DNA of 64,000 nt, taken from Rubrivivax sp. GTDB taxonomy: Bacteria; Pseudomonadota; Gammaproteobacteria; Burkholderiales; Burkholderiaceae_C. The translations under genes and the position numbers were made by a program. Below, piece after piece: positions 15,858 to 24,713 of this stretch (its first letter is position 1; every line of letters starts with the position of its first letter). The notes below the pieces were generated by a model. The model was not told the DNA's origin. It saw nothing but the letters and a program-made list of their open reading frames with translations, and made no database searches. The DNA is taken from positions 62,001 to 126,000 of the forward strand of contig SEFA01000001.1 of the NCBI GenBank assembly GCA_004210455.1, in the 5' to 3' direction.

Positions 15858-16532
15858 TCAGCGTCGGTGACCCTGGTCGATCATGCGCTCCCGCACAGCG
15901 TCGAACGGGAGACCCTGGCGCGCAGCGGCCACGAAGTCGTCAGGCGATGGTCCTAAGAAGCGGTTCCGCTGCTCCTCAGGGTAGGTGTAGGCTGGCAAGC
16001 TGCTGACCATGTCCGCGTGCAGGTCGGTCAGCTTCGCGAGCGCATCCAGTCGGCTGACGTCCACTGCTTGCGCTGCCTCCCGGCGGCTCCGCAGTCCCAC
16101 GAGATTGATTTCCTCCAACAGCTCTGGCACGTTGCCTGGACTTGTGTGGAAGCGTTTGACAGTCGTGCAGCCGTCTGGGCAGAAGCGCGCGACAACAGAT
16201 GCCGTCATGGAGAGAGCCTCGTTGGCGATGTTCCGGGCATCAACGTCGCTCACAGGCGACTTCAGGATAGCTTGCAGAGCATTGAAGCGGTTTCGCACCA
16301 TCGGCGCAAAACGTGAGCAATCGGCCAACGCCAGATGATCGTCGACGTACTTCGCGCAGGCTGCGAACAACGCGGCGCTGTCTGCTGGCGTATTCGGCGT
16401 GGGATGTCGGAAGAGGGTCGAGGCTGTCTGCTCAGCGATGTGGTACCTCGTCCGGTTCTTGTGGAAAGCATGACCGCACGCTAAGGATGGCGAGGAAGCC
16501 TGACTTTGGGGGACGTTTAGCTCGAAGGGCAT
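15858..16532 (-). CDS. Orphan hypothetical protein in a lower-GC patch
   Basis: A 224-residue protein with no family I recognise. It has no signal peptide or membrane helix; the N-terminus (MPFELNVPQSQASSPSLACGHAFHKN) is polar and looks disordered, and the rest is predicted helical (YVDDHLALADCSRFAPMVRNRFNALQAILKS, SRREAAQAVDVSRLDALAKLTDLHADMV). Hand counts of several lines give about 52-63% G+C, against about 72% in a line of the adjacent hydrolase gene, suggesting horizontal acquisition. A short disordered Ser/Gln-rich N-terminus is also seen in type III effectors, but no secretion genes are in this window and this is only a thought. Start taken as the first ATG. Confidence 0.62.
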   Translation of the reverse strand: MPFELNVPQSQASSPSLACGHAFHKNRTRYHIAEQTASTLFRHPTPNTPADSAALFAACAKYVDDHLALADCSRFAPMVRNRFNALQAILKSPVSDVDARNIANEALSMTASVVARFCPDGCTTVKRFHTSPGNVPELLEEINLVGLRSRREAAQAVDVSRLDALAKLTDLHADMVSSLPAYTYPEEQRNRFLGPSPDDFVAAARQGLPFDAVRERMIDQGHRR

Positions 16533-16640
16533 TTGGGATCTGATTCAAGAGCAGAGAGCGACATCAGTCATGCTCCTCGCTCACCAGTTCACGCCCCTTT
16601 TCGATGCCTGGCCTGCGTTCGATCTCCGTTCAACCAGGAG

Positions 16641-17450
16641 TCAATTCAATGTCTCGGCGACGAGCGCAGGATGCAATTCTGCGTTCTGGCCGTATCGGTA
16701 CCACGTCTCCGGTGCCTGAGACAGCCGGTCCGCAACGACCTTGAGCACGGCCGGATTCCAGACCAGACCGCAATGGCTGCCGTCGACCTCGACGTTGTCG
16801 ATCATCGGATGATCCTCGGCTTGCACGCAAGCCTGCCAGGCGACGACGCCGTCGCTGCGGCTGTAGATCGAGGTCGTCGGCACCTGCGGCGCTTGGATGA
16901 GGCGCGACTTGAAGTCGTCGTCCAGGACCGGCAGCGCGCCGTTGACCCAGCGGTAGAGGAGGCTGACGTTGGTCTGCGTGGCCTCGCCGGTGATGGGCGT
17001 GCCGATCGTGATGACCTGCCGCACCGGCAGCGCGATGCGCTTGGCGACCTCGCGCGCGTAGATGCCGCCGAGGCTCCATCCCACCAGCGACACCGGCTGC
17101 GCCTGGCCGGCGACAAGCGCCTCGATGTCGGCCGCCAGCGTGTCCAGCCACAGGTCGATGTCGCCGGTCGGACCGGTATTGATGCCGCGGCCCCAGTCGC
17201 GCGCCGCATAACCGAGTCCGTGGCAGAAGCCCACCAGCGGCGCGATCGACTGCGCGTCCGCCGCGAGGCCGGGGAACACAATGACCGGATGGCCGTCGCC
17301 GGGCGGATGACCGCTGCGATCCATCATGCGGCAGCTGGCGTATTCCATCGCCGCGCGCAGCGGCTCGATGCCGAGCAGCGCCCATGACGGGGAACAGATG
17401 ACCGGCGCCGGCATCGGCACGGCATCGGGAAGGGCGGCGATCTTCTTCAT
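16641..17450 (-). CDS. Alpha/beta hydrolase (lipase/esterase-like)
   Basis: A 269-residue alpha/beta-hydrolase fold protein. The nucleophile elbow is GWSLGG with Ser126; the oxyanion region is VIVFPGLAAD (about 57-66); the likely acid is in YSRSDGVV (about 205) and the histidine in VDGSHCGL (about 234), the canonical order. No signal peptide is seen, so it is probably cytoplasmic. The sequence is reminiscent of the RBBP9/lipase class with a PGLAADAQSIAPL lead, but the substrate is unknown. The start at 17450 (MKKIAALPDAV) is the first ATG of the frame that leads into recognisable sequence. Monocistronic, followed by the lower-GC orphan gene. Confidence 0.85.
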   Translation of the reverse strand: MKKIAALPDAVPMPAPVICSPSWALLGIEPLRAAMEYASCRMMDRSGHPPGDGHPVIVFPGLAADAQSIAPLVGFCHGLGYAARDWGRGINTGPTGDIDLWLDTLAADIEALVAGQAQPVSLVGWSLGGIYAREVAKRIALPVRQVITIGTPITGEATQTNVSLLYRWVNGALPVLDDDFKSRLIQAPQVPTTSIYSRSDGVVAWQACVQAEDHPMIDNVEVDGSHCGLVWNPAVLKVVADRLSQAPETWYRYGQNAELHPALVAETLN

Positions 17451-17743
17451 GGTCTGGAGGCCGCCTTTCCGGCATGACCTGCAAGGTCAGCGGCGAGGTC
17501 GGCAGAAGGACAGGTGAACCCATCTTTCCGCAAGCCGCGTTTCACGGGCATCCCCACAAGGGCGCGTGTGATCGTCGGACGGGACCTACATCCAGAGGGA
17601 GGTCCGGCGATCTCTCCCACCATTGGCGGAAGTCAGAGGGAGAGGCGGTTTTTTGGCAGCGCTGGGCGCTAGGCTTTCCGTCATCGACCACGTGGTCGTG
17701 CCGCATTGAAGGCGACCCTGTGTTGCCGAAGAGGAAGATCAGT

Positions 17744-20700
17744 TCAATGAAAATCCCGGCTCTCCGTCCTCAACCGTCCCAGCATCGGGGTCAGGTCTTC
17801 CAGGTGTCCGGCGATGAGGTTGCGCACGTCGCCGCTGCGCTGCCACTTGCCCTTCACCGCCATCAGCCGTGAATGCAGCATCACGTGCCGCTGTCGCTGC
17901 CACAGCGCGCGGTGCACGATGACCTGGATGTCGCCGGTCTCGTCTTCCAGCGAGATGAAGATCGTGCCCTTGGCCGTCGCCGGCTGCTGCTTGACCGTCA
18001 CGATCCCGCAGCCCCGCGCCGGCCGGCCGTCGGGCAGATCACGCAGTTCCTCGGCCGACATCCAGCGCTGCTCGCGCAGCAGGGGCCGCAGCAGCGAGAG
18101 CGGATGGCGGCGCAGCGTCAGACCCAGCGAGGCGTAGTCGAAGACGATCTCCTCGCCCTCCGGCGCCTGGGGCAACGCGAGGAAGTCCTCCTGCACCGGC
18201 GCCGAGGCCAGCAGGGGCGGCGGCGCGTGCTGCGCGGCCGCGTCCCACATCTGCTGGCGGCGATGACCGCTGATGCTGGTCAGCGCATCGCCCGACGCCA
18301 GCATCGTCATCTGCTGCTGGTTCAATCCCGTGCGCCGCGCCAGATCCTCCGCGTCGTTGAACGGCCCGTTCCGACGCTCCCGGCAGATCAGCGCGGCCGA
18401 GGACTGCTGCAGTCCCTTGACGAGCCGCAAGCCCAATCGCACCTTGACCGGCGCCGCGTCGGCCGCCAGCGCCTCCTCCGCGTCGAGGAAGGGATCACCA
18501 TCGTCCTCCACGACGATCCCGTCCTCGTCCAGCGGCAGGGCATCGATCGTGTCGGCGGCCGCGCCACGCTGCGTCGGCCGGATGACACGGCCGTCCGCGC
18601 GCTCCAGCGTGCAATCCCAGTCGCTGTGCATCACGTCGGGCGGCAACACTTCGACCCCCTTGCGTCTGGCCTCCTGCACCAGCTGGCTCGGCGAATAGAA
18701 GCCCAGCGGCTGCGCATTCAACAGTCCCGCCAGGAACTCCGCCGGACGATGGCATTTCAGCCAGCTGCTCGTGTAGACCAGCAGCGCGAACGAGGCCGCG
18801 TGCGACTCCGGGAAACCGTATTCCGAGAAGCCCTTGACCTGCTCGAAGATCTGCTCGGCGAAGGACACCGGGTAGTCCCGTTCCCGCATCCCGTCGATCA
18901 GCTTCTGGCGGTACTTCTCGAGGTTGCCCTTGCGCTTCCACGCAGCCATCGAGCGTCGCAGCTCATCGGCCTCGCCCCCCGAAAACCCGGCCGCGATCAT
19001 CGCGATCTGCATCACCTGTTCCTGGAACACCGGAACGCCCAGCGTGCGTTTCAAAACCGTCTCCAGCCCCTGGGGATAAACGACTTTCTCGAAGCCCTGA
19101 CGGCGCTGCAGATAGGGATGAACCATGCCGCCCTGGATCGGTCCCGGCCGCACGATCGCGACCTCGATGACCAGGTCGTAGAACTCCTTCGGTTTCAGCC
19201 GGGGCAGCATGCTGCGCTGCGCGCGGCTCTCGATCTGGAACACGCCGATCGTCTCGGCGCGCTGGATCATCTGGTAGGTGTCGTCGTCGCCGTCCGGAAT
19301 GTCCTTCAGCTCAAACGGATAGCGCTGGCGCTTGCCGACGAAGTCCAGCGTCTTGCGGATCGCCGTCAGCATGCCCAGTCCCAGCACGTCGACCTTCAGC
19401 AGGCCGACGGCATCGAGATCGTCCTTGTCCCACTCGATGACGGTGCGGTCCGGCATGGTGGCGTTTTCCACCGGCACCATGCGTGTCAGCGGTCCGTGCG
19501 TCAGCACGAACCCCCCCGGGTGCTGCGACAGGTGTCGCGGGAAGCCGAGCAGTTCTGACGTGAGCTTGACCAGTTGCTGCACCGCGAGATCGTCGGCCTC
19601 GAGCCCGGACTCGCGCAGCCGCTCCTCATCGATCGTCTGGCCGTCCCACCATTGATGGTTGCTGCACAGCGTGTCCAGCACCTCGGGCTCGAAACCCAGC
19701 GCCTTGCCCACGTCGCGAAGGGCGCTCTTCACGCGGTACGAGATCACCACCGCCGCCAGCGCCGCGCGTTCGCGCGTGTATTTGCGGTAGAGGTACTGGA
19801 TCACCTCCTCGCGGCGTTCGTGCTCGAAGTCGATGTCGATGTCCGGCGGCTCGTTGCGTTCCTTGCTGATGAAGCGCTCGAACAGCACCTGCATCCGGTC
19901 GGGGTCGACCTCGGTCACGCCGGTGCAGAAGCAGACGATGGAGTTCGCCGCGCTGCCGCGGCCCTGGCACAGGATGCCCTGCGAGCGCGCGAAGTGGACG
20001 ATGTCGGCCACCGTCAGGAAGTAGTGCTCGTAGCGCAGGTCCTCGATCAGCGCGAGCTCGCGTTCGATCTGCTCGCTGGCCGCGGCCGGCACGCCCGCCG
20101 GCCAGCGCCGGCCCGCGCCTTCGTAAGTGATCCGCCGCAGGTGGCTGGCGGGCGTCTCGCCGTCGGGCACGACCTCGGCCGGGTAGTGGTAGCGCAGTTC
20201 GGCCAGGCTGAAGTCGCAGCGCGCGGCCACCTGCAGGGTCTCGGCGAGCAGGTCGGGCGGGAAGCTGAGCGCGAGACGGCCGCGGTGGCGCAGATGACGT
20301 TCGGCGTTGCGGTCCAGCGCCTGACCGCATTCGGTCAACGGCTTGCCCAGCCGGGTGGCGGTCAGCACGTCCTGCAGCGGCTTGCGGCTGCGCACATGCA
20401 TGGTGACATCGCCGACCGCCACCAACGGGATCGCGGTCAGCGCGCCGGCTTCTTGCAGGCGCAGCAGGCGGATCTCATCGTCGGCATGCTGGGGCTGGTC
20501 GATGCCCAGCCAGCAGCGGCCGGTGAAGCGCGTCAGCAGCCAGCGCGCCATCGACAGCAGTCGCGCGGGCGTGGCATGCCGCTCCGGACAGGCGATCACG
20601 ACGCAGTCGTCCAGCGTCTGCGGGCCGATGTCGGCGAGCGTGCAACGGTAGGTGCCCTTCTCGGACGAACGCCGCAAGCGCGAGATGAACTGGCACAGGT

Positions 20701-20992
20701 TGCCGTAGCCGTTGAGGCTGCAGGCCAGGACGACCAGCGTGAAGGCGCTCTCGTCATCCGAAGCCGGCTCGATGAGGAACTGGCTGCCCACCAGCAGCGT
20801 CATGCCGTGCTGCTTCGCGGCCACGTGCGCGCGCACCATGCCGGCCATGCTGCATTCGTCGGTGATCGCGAGCGCGGCGTAACCCAGCTCCTTGGCGCGT
20901 TCGACCAGTTCCTCCGGCCAGCTCGCGCCCTTCAGGAAACTGAAGTTGCTGAGGCAGCGCAGCTCGGCGTAGGCAGGCAGGCGTTCAGGCAT
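17744..20992 (-). CDS. dnaE2: Error-prone DNA polymerase DnaE2 (ImuC)
   Basis: Alternative C-family polymerase alpha subunit that does translesion synthesis and damage-induced mutagenesis together with ImuA and ImuB. 1082 residues, typical of DnaE2 (about 1050-1080; DnaE1 is about 1160). Seen: N-terminal PHP domain (AELRCLSNFSFLKGASWPEELVERAKELGYAALAITD), palm catalytic aspartates PDIDIDF near residue 380 and KVDVLGLGML near 535, a helix-hairpin-helix region, and a C-terminal OB fold (RGCGIVTVKQQPATAKGTIFISLEDETGDIQVIVHR, from about 990). The ATG overlaps the end of imuB by 8 bp, so translation is probably coupled. Expression is expected to follow the LexA box at 23297. Confidence 0.97.
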   Translation of the reverse strand: MPERLPAYAELRCLSNFSFLKGASWPEELVERAKELGYAALAITDECSMAGMVRAHVAAKQHGMTLLVGSQFLIEPASDDESAFTLVVLACSLNGYGNLCQFISRLRRSSEKGTYRCTLADIGPQTLDDCVVIACPERHATPARLLSMARWLLTRFTGRCWLGIDQPQHADDEIRLLRLQEAGALTAIPLVAVGDVTMHVRSRKPLQDVLTATRLGKPLTECGQALDRNAERHLRHRGRLALSFPPDLLAETLQVAARCDFSLAELRYHYPAEVVPDGETPASHLRRITYEGAGRRWPAGVPAAASEQIERELALIEDLRYEHYFLTVADIVHFARSQGILCQGRGSAANSIVCFCTGVTEVDPDRMQVLFERFISKERNEPPDIDIDFEHERREEVIQYLYRKYTRERAALAAVVISYRVKSALRDVGKALGFEPEVLDTLCSNHQWWDGQTIDEERLRESGLEADDLAVQQLVKLTSELLGFPRHLSQHPGGFVLTHGPLTRMVPVENATMPDRTVIEWDKDDLDAVGLLKVDVLGLGMLTAIRKTLDFVGKRQRYPFELKDIPDGDDDTYQMIQRAETIGVFQIESRAQRSMLPRLKPKEFYDLVIEVAIVRPGPIQGGMVHPYLQRRQGFEKVVYPQGLETVLKRTLGVPVFQEQVMQIAMIAAGFSGGEADELRRSMAAWKRKGNLEKYRQKLIDGMRERDYPVSFAEQIFEQVKGFSEYGFPESHAASFALLVYTSSWLKCHRPAEFLAGLLNAQPLGFYSPSQLVQEARRKGVEVLPPDVMHSDWDCTLERADGRVIRPTQRGAAADTIDALPLDEDGIVVEDDGDPFLDAEEALAADAAPVKVRLGLRLVKGLQQSSAALICRERRNGPFNDAEDLARRTGLNQQQMTMLASGDALTSISGHRRQQMWDAAAQHAPPPLLASAPVQEDFLALPQAPEGEEIVFDYASLGLTLRRHPLSLLRPLLREQRWMSAEELRDLPDGRPARGCGIVTVKQQPATAKGTIFISLEDETGDIQVIVHRALWQRQRHVMLHSRLMAVKGKWQRSGDVRNLIAGHLEDLTPMLGRLRTESRDFH

Positions 20993-22454
20993 AGATGCCG
21001 TGCAGGAACCAGGCGTCGTCCCTGTCGTCCCTGTCGTCCTTGCCGCCCGCGCGGCCCTTGCGATCGCCGGGGCTTTCGTCGTCGCCGCCCTTGCCGTCCT
21101 CGTCGCTCCGGCTCCTGGGGCGATGCTCCCGGTAGACGGCCATCACGCCGGCGTTCTCATTGACCGCGATCCAGTAGTCACGCGCGATCTGGCGGTGATG
21201 CTGCGGCAACTGCTCGCACGCGGGCACGCGGTCCCACCAGCCGCCTTCGATCCGGTCCGGACCGACGAGCAGCGTCAGCGGGCCCTGGTAATGCGGCCGG
21301 TGCTCGCGCACCGCGAGCCGCAGCGGCGGATCGAGGAGGAAGGCGGGCTCCGGCACCTCCGGCGCACGTCCCGCCGCCTGTCGACCCTGGCGGCGGGACG
21401 GCGTGCGCCCGTCGCCGCAGGTCCGCCAGCGCGTCATCCATTCCGGCCGATGGTCGTCGGCGAGGATCGGCTGCAGCACGCGGTCCGGTCCAAGCCGTGC
21501 GGCGATGCGTTCCAGCGTCAGATACAGCGTTTCGCCGGTGCGCACGACGTCGGGCAGGAGCGAACCGCTGTCCTCGACCAGGGACTGCACGCCGACCGCT
21601 TCCAGCCGCAGTTCGCCGACCGGCGCCAGCAGCTGGGTCTTGGCCAGGTGTTCGGCCATCAGCCGGCAGAAATGTTCGAGCTCGCGGATCGGCTCGGCGG
21701 TGCGCACCGTGAGGGAGCCGCCCTCGCCGGCGTCCTTGGCGCGCATCGAGTCGTGCACCCAGTGCAGCGTCACGCCGGTGGCGCCGGCATGGCGCGCGGC
21801 CAGCCAGCCGCACAGCCGCATCAGCAGCGGCCGCGTGCCCAGCAGCAGCGCGGGCGCGTGGTCCTCGCGGCTGGGCAGTTCGATGCGGGCATGGAAGTCC
21901 TCGGGCAGGGCGACCCAGGCATGCGCCTCGGGCCGAAGGCCGTAGGCCTGGTCCAGCATCGTGAGCAGCGCCGCGCCGAAGCGGCGGCTGATCCCGCCGC
22001 GCGGCAGCGCCCTCAACTGGCCCAGCGTGTTGATGCCGGCGCGGCTCAGCGGCTCGGCGTGTTCCGCGCCGGCGCTCAAGGCCTGCAGCGGCAACGGGTC
22101 CAGCACGGCCTGCAGCAGCCGTCCGCCCAGGTCGAGCACGCCGCAGCGCGCCAGGACCACCGCGGCGGTGGCCGACGGCGCCCAGCCGATGCCGACGGCG
22201 CCCAGGTCGGGCGCTTCGTCGCTCAGCCGCGCCTTGAGCGCGGGCAGGCCGCGGAACAGGCGCAGGCTGGCCTCGACCTCCATCACGACGGCGTCCTCCA
22301 TCAAGGCCACGCGCGGCGTGAACTGCAGGCACCACACCGCGAGCCCCGCCTGCGTCTCCGCGCAGATTCCCCAGGGATGCGGCGGCGGCGCGGTCGTCGG
22401 GTCCTCAAACGGTGCCGGCGGACGAGGCGGCAATATCAGTGCGACCCACAGCAT
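20985..22454 (-). CDS. imuB: ImuB, Y-family polymerase-like mutasome subunit (catalytically inactive)
   Basis: ImuB is a Y-family polymerase homologue that scaffolds the mutasome and binds the beta clamp and DnaE2. 489 residues. The first strand MLWVALILPPRPP lacks the catalytic aspartate of active Y-family polymerases, as in other ImuB proteins; the palm-like VALMEDAVVMEVEASLRLFRGL and the fingers/HhH region (LSRAGINTLGQLRALPRGGISRRFG) are present. The C-terminal tail is charged and repetitive (DDRDDRDD, encoded by 9-bp repeats near 21012-21045). It overlaps imuA by 50 bp and dnaE2 by 8 bp, a strongly coupled three-gene operon. Confidence 0.94.
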   Translation of the reverse strand: MLWVALILPPRPPAPFEDPTTAPPPHPWGICAETQAGLAVWCLQFTPRVALMEDAVVMEVEASLRLFRGLPALKARLSDEAPDLGAVGIGWAPSATAAVVLARCGVLDLGGRLLQAVLDPLPLQALSAGAEHAEPLSRAGINTLGQLRALPRGGISRRFGAALLTMLDQAYGLRPEAHAWVALPEDFHARIELPSREDHAPALLLGTRPLLMRLCGWLAARHAGATGVTLHWVHDSMRAKDAGEGGSLTVRTAEPIRELEHFCRLMAEHLAKTQLLAPVGELRLEAVGVQSLVEDSGSLLPDVVRTGETLYLTLERIAARLGPDRVLQPILADDHRPEWMTRWRTCGDGRTPSRRQGRQAAGRAPEVPEPAFLLDPPLRLAVREHRPHYQGPLTLLVGPDRIEGGWWDRVPACEQLPQHHRQIARDYWIAVNENAGVMAVYREHRPRSRSDEDGKGGDDESPGDRKGRAGGKDDRDDRDDAWFLHGIYA

Positions 22455-23244
22455 GGGAGAACTCCGGGAACAGGGCGAGCGGCGGGGGCTCGTGGACAGG
22501 GGCGGCCGGCGCGACGACCGGCGCGACGACCGGCGCGACGACCGGCGCGACCGGGCGCATCGTGCTGGGCTGCATCACGCGCGGCGTGAGCACGTGTTCA
22601 AGTCCGCCGGGGACCGAGGCCAGCCGCAGCGGGGTGTCGTGGGCGGGGCCCTTGCGCTTGAGGATCTGGACGTCCAGGGCCCAGTCGACGTTGATGGTCA
22701 CCAGCAGTCGCAAGGGCGCCGGCGACGGGTCATGGCGCGCCGACAGCGGCCGGAACAGGAACACCGGTCCTTCGAACGACTGCGCCAGCACCTGCAGCCG
22801 CCGCAACTGCTCGGGCGCGGCCTGCGGCATCCAGGCCAGCACCGCGCCGGCGGCGTTGGACTTGATCAACTGTTCGGTGCACCAGAGCCGCTCCGACGGT
22901 GCCCGCGCGGCTATCCAGACGAGGTGACGTTCATCCAGCCCCAGGTGCATCAGGCCGGGCAGGTGAGGGCGCTTGGGCGGCCCCACCAGGGCTACCGCCG
23001 CGCCGTCGGCGACCACGTGCCGCAACGCCGGTCCCGCCAGCCGCCATTCGGCCAGCGAGAACTGCGGCAGCAGCACCTCGGTCAGCTGGCGCCCGGGCCA
23101 GCCGCCGCCCGGCAGTTCCGCATCGAGCGCGTCGAAGCTGCTCGGCCAGACGGTGTCGGTGCCGCGGCCCAGTTCGTCGCCGCGCCAGAGCGCGTCGGCC
23201 ACGGCCGGCGGAAGCGGGACAAGAGGGGGGGACAGGGGAGACAT
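22405..23244 (-). CDS. imuA: ImuA, RecA/SulA-like mutasome subunit
   Basis: ImuA is a RecA-related accessory protein of the SOS mutasome. 279 residues. Recognisable: SFDALDAELPGGGWPGRQLTEVLLPQ (the degenerate ATP-loop region, about 36-61), followed by VALVGPPKRPHLPGLMHLGLDERHLVWI and ERLWCTEQLIKSNAAGAVLAWMP. The C-terminus has a proline/valine repeat (VAPV units, encoded by the 12-bp repeats at 22509-22552). First gene of the imuA-imuB-dnaE2 operon, 52 bp downstream of the LexA operator. Annotated as a translesion synthesis-associated or SulA-like protein in relatives. Confidence 0.92.
   Translation of the reverse strand: MSPLSPPLVPLPPAVADALWRGDELGRGTDTVWPSSFDALDAELPGGGWPGRQLTEVLLPQFSLAEWRLAGPALRHVVADGAAVALVGPPKRPHLPGLMHLGLDERHLVWIAARAPSERLWCTEQLIKSNAAGAVLAWMPQAAPEQLRRLQVLAQSFEGPVFLFRPLSARHDPSPAPLRLLVTINVDWALDVQILKRKGPAHDTPLRLASVPGGLEHVLTPRVMQPSTMRPVAPVVAPVVAPVVAPAAPVHEPPPLALFPEFSHAVGRTDIAASSAGTV
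22509..22552. repeat. 12-bp tandem repeats in the 3' part of imuA
   Basis: Three perfect copies of GCGCGACGACCG plus a partial fourth. In frame on the minus strand they encode a repeated Val-Ala-Pro-Val, a flexible linker near the ImuA C-terminus. The in-frame period allows length variation between strains. Confidence 0.88.
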
Positions 23245-23296
23245 GGCGGTCGTCGTCGGAGACAGAAACGCCGGTCGAGAAACCGGCGTTCAAGAA

Positions 23297-23312
23297 CTGT
23301 ATGAACATACAG
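23297..23312. promoter_or_regulatory. LexA operator (SOS box) of the imuA-imuB-dnaE2 operon
   Basis: CTGTATGAACATACAG is a perfect CTGT-N8-ACAG palindrome and matches the proteobacterial LexA consensus. It lies 52 bp upstream of the imuA start (23244), the usual place for a repressing operator, and 33 bp from the end of the kinase gene. The mutasome operon is therefore expected to be DNA-damage inducible. Confidence 0.93.
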
Positions 23313-23345
23313 TATAGGACGACGACGTCCCCGTCCAGGGCTGTT

Positions 23346-24713
23346 TCAAGCCGGGTGGGAAGAATCTCCGGGAGGCGTGTCCGACGTCTCGGCGGTGGCG
23401 GGCGAAGCCGGGAAATTCAGTACGAATCGCGTACCTCCGCGGCCCGGCGCCTCCAGGCTGACGGTCCAGCCCAGGTGCTCGGCGACGCGCTTGACGATGG
23501 CCAGGCCCAGGCCCGCGCTGCCGGCGCCGGCGGGGTCGACCTGCATGAAGCGGTCGAAGATCCGGTCGCGCACGGCCGGCGGGATGCCGATGCCGGTGTC
23601 CTCGATGACCACGCGGCCGGCCTCGAGCCGGATGTCGACGCGGCCCTGGTCGGTGAACTGGCAGGCGTTGCGGATCAGGTTGCCCAGTGCGATGGCCGCG
23701 AGCTCGGGCCGCGCGGGCACTTCCAGGCCGGCGTCGACGGACGCGGCGTGCAGCGTCATCTCGACCTCCTTGCCCTTGAGCAGCGGCCGGCAGCGCTCCA
23801 TCTCCTGGCGCAGCAGCGGCAGCAGCGCGGTCGGCGGCGCGCCGATGCTGGCCGGGTCGCGCGACAGCAGCAGCATCGCGACCACGCGCTCGCTGGTGTC
23901 GGCCGCGGTGCGCCGGATGCGTTCGGCCAGTTCGACCATGTCGTCGCGGTCGTGCAGCCGCGCCTTCAGGATCTCGGCGGCGCCCAGCATGACGGCCAGC
24001 GGCGTGCGCAGCTCATGGCTGACGTCGCCGGTGAACCAGCGCTCGCGGTCGAGGTAGCGCTGCTGCGCCTCGGTCTTGGCCGCGAAGGCGCGCGACAGCA
24101 CGCCCAGTTCGTCGGTGGAGTCCAGCAGCGGGTATTCGCGCGGGGCGGCGTCGGTCTCGACAGCGCGGGCCAGCGCGGTCACCGGGGCGACGATGCGGCT
24201 GGCGGTCAGTTGCGCCAGGAACAGCGCCAGCCCCAGGCAGCAGACGAAGGCCAGGCCGAGCAGGCCGTAGACGCCGGCCTCGATCTTGGCGAAGTCCTCG
24301 TCGCGGTCGGTCAGCACGAAGACCGTCCCGAGGTCGTCGCGGACCAGCGCGGTGAAGGTGGCGTCGTCCTGCGGCAGCGTGTACTTGCCCGGCGGTTTGC
24401 CGCGCAGCGCCTGCGGGATGGCGTCGCCGCGGTAGAGCGTGACGCTGGGGGGCAGGTCGGCCTCCAGCCCCTGTTTCTCGCGCGCGACGAGTTCGTCGGC
24501 GGTGCGGTCCAGGCGCTGGTCGACGAGGCGGTCCTCGATGCTGGAGGCGATGCGCACGGCGGCCACCGCGAAGGCGCCGCAGACCAGCAGCGTCAGCAGC
24601 AGGAACGCGGCGGCGACGCGTGTGCGCAGCGTGGTGGGCGCGGACGTCGAGCGGCCGGCGCCGCGCGGGCTGGTGCGTGGGTCGCCGTGGCCGTGCCGCG
24701 GCTCATCCCGCAT
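23346..24713 (-). CDS. Sensor histidine kinase (two-component system)
   Basis: Membrane-bound HAMP-type histidine kinase, 455 residues. Two membrane segments (about 32-54 and 148-168) bracket a roughly 95-residue periplasmic sensor domain; a HAMP domain follows (ASRIVAPVTALARAVE, DELGVLSRAF). The H-box is FTGDVSHELRTPL with His233 as phosphoacceptor; the ATPase domain shows NLIRNACQF, EDTGIGIPP and GLGLAIVKRV. The start region is Arg/Pro-rich and overlaps the regulator gene by 11 bp, so the pair is co-translated. The signal sensed cannot be predicted. The end is 33 bp from the LexA box of the next operon. Confidence 0.94.
   Translation of the reverse strand: MRDEPRHGHGDPRTSPRGAGRSTSAPTTLRTRVAAAFLLLTLLVCGAFAVAAVRIASSIEDRLVDQRLDRTADELVAREKQGLEADLPPSVTLYRGDAIPQALRGKPPGKYTLPQDDATFTALVRDDLGTVFVLTDRDEDFAKIEAGVYGLLGLAFVCCLGLALFLAQLTASRIVAPVTALARAVETDAAPREYPLLDSTDELGVLSRAFAAKTEAQQRYLDRERWFTGDVSHELRTPLAVMLGAAEILKARLHDRDDMVELAERIRRTAADTSERVVAMLLLSRDPASIGAPPTALLPLLRQEMERCRPLLKGKEVEMTLHAASVDAGLEVPARPELAAIALGNLIRNACQFTDQGRVDIRLEAGRVVIEDTGIGIPPAVRDRIFDRFMQVDPAGAGSAGLGLAIVKRVAEHLGWTVSLEAPGRGGTRFVLNFPASPATAETSDTPPGDSSHPA

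Noticed and set aside
17451-17743. A 132-codon plus frame (17474-17872) in the gap between the hydrolase and dnaE2
   Set aside because: It runs into the antisense of dnaE2, has no ribosome site and no sensible product; the gap appears to hold only promoter sequence.
17873-21163. Long plus-strand frames of 561 and 529 codons opposite dnaE2 and imuB
   Set aside because: Composition (His, Arg, Gln, Ala repeats) is that of reverse-strand shadows of real coding sequence; no start signals or motifs.
22509-22552. Tandem repeats suggesting a CRISPR array
   Set aside because: 12-bp units with no spacers, in frame within imuA; they encode a Pro/Val linker.
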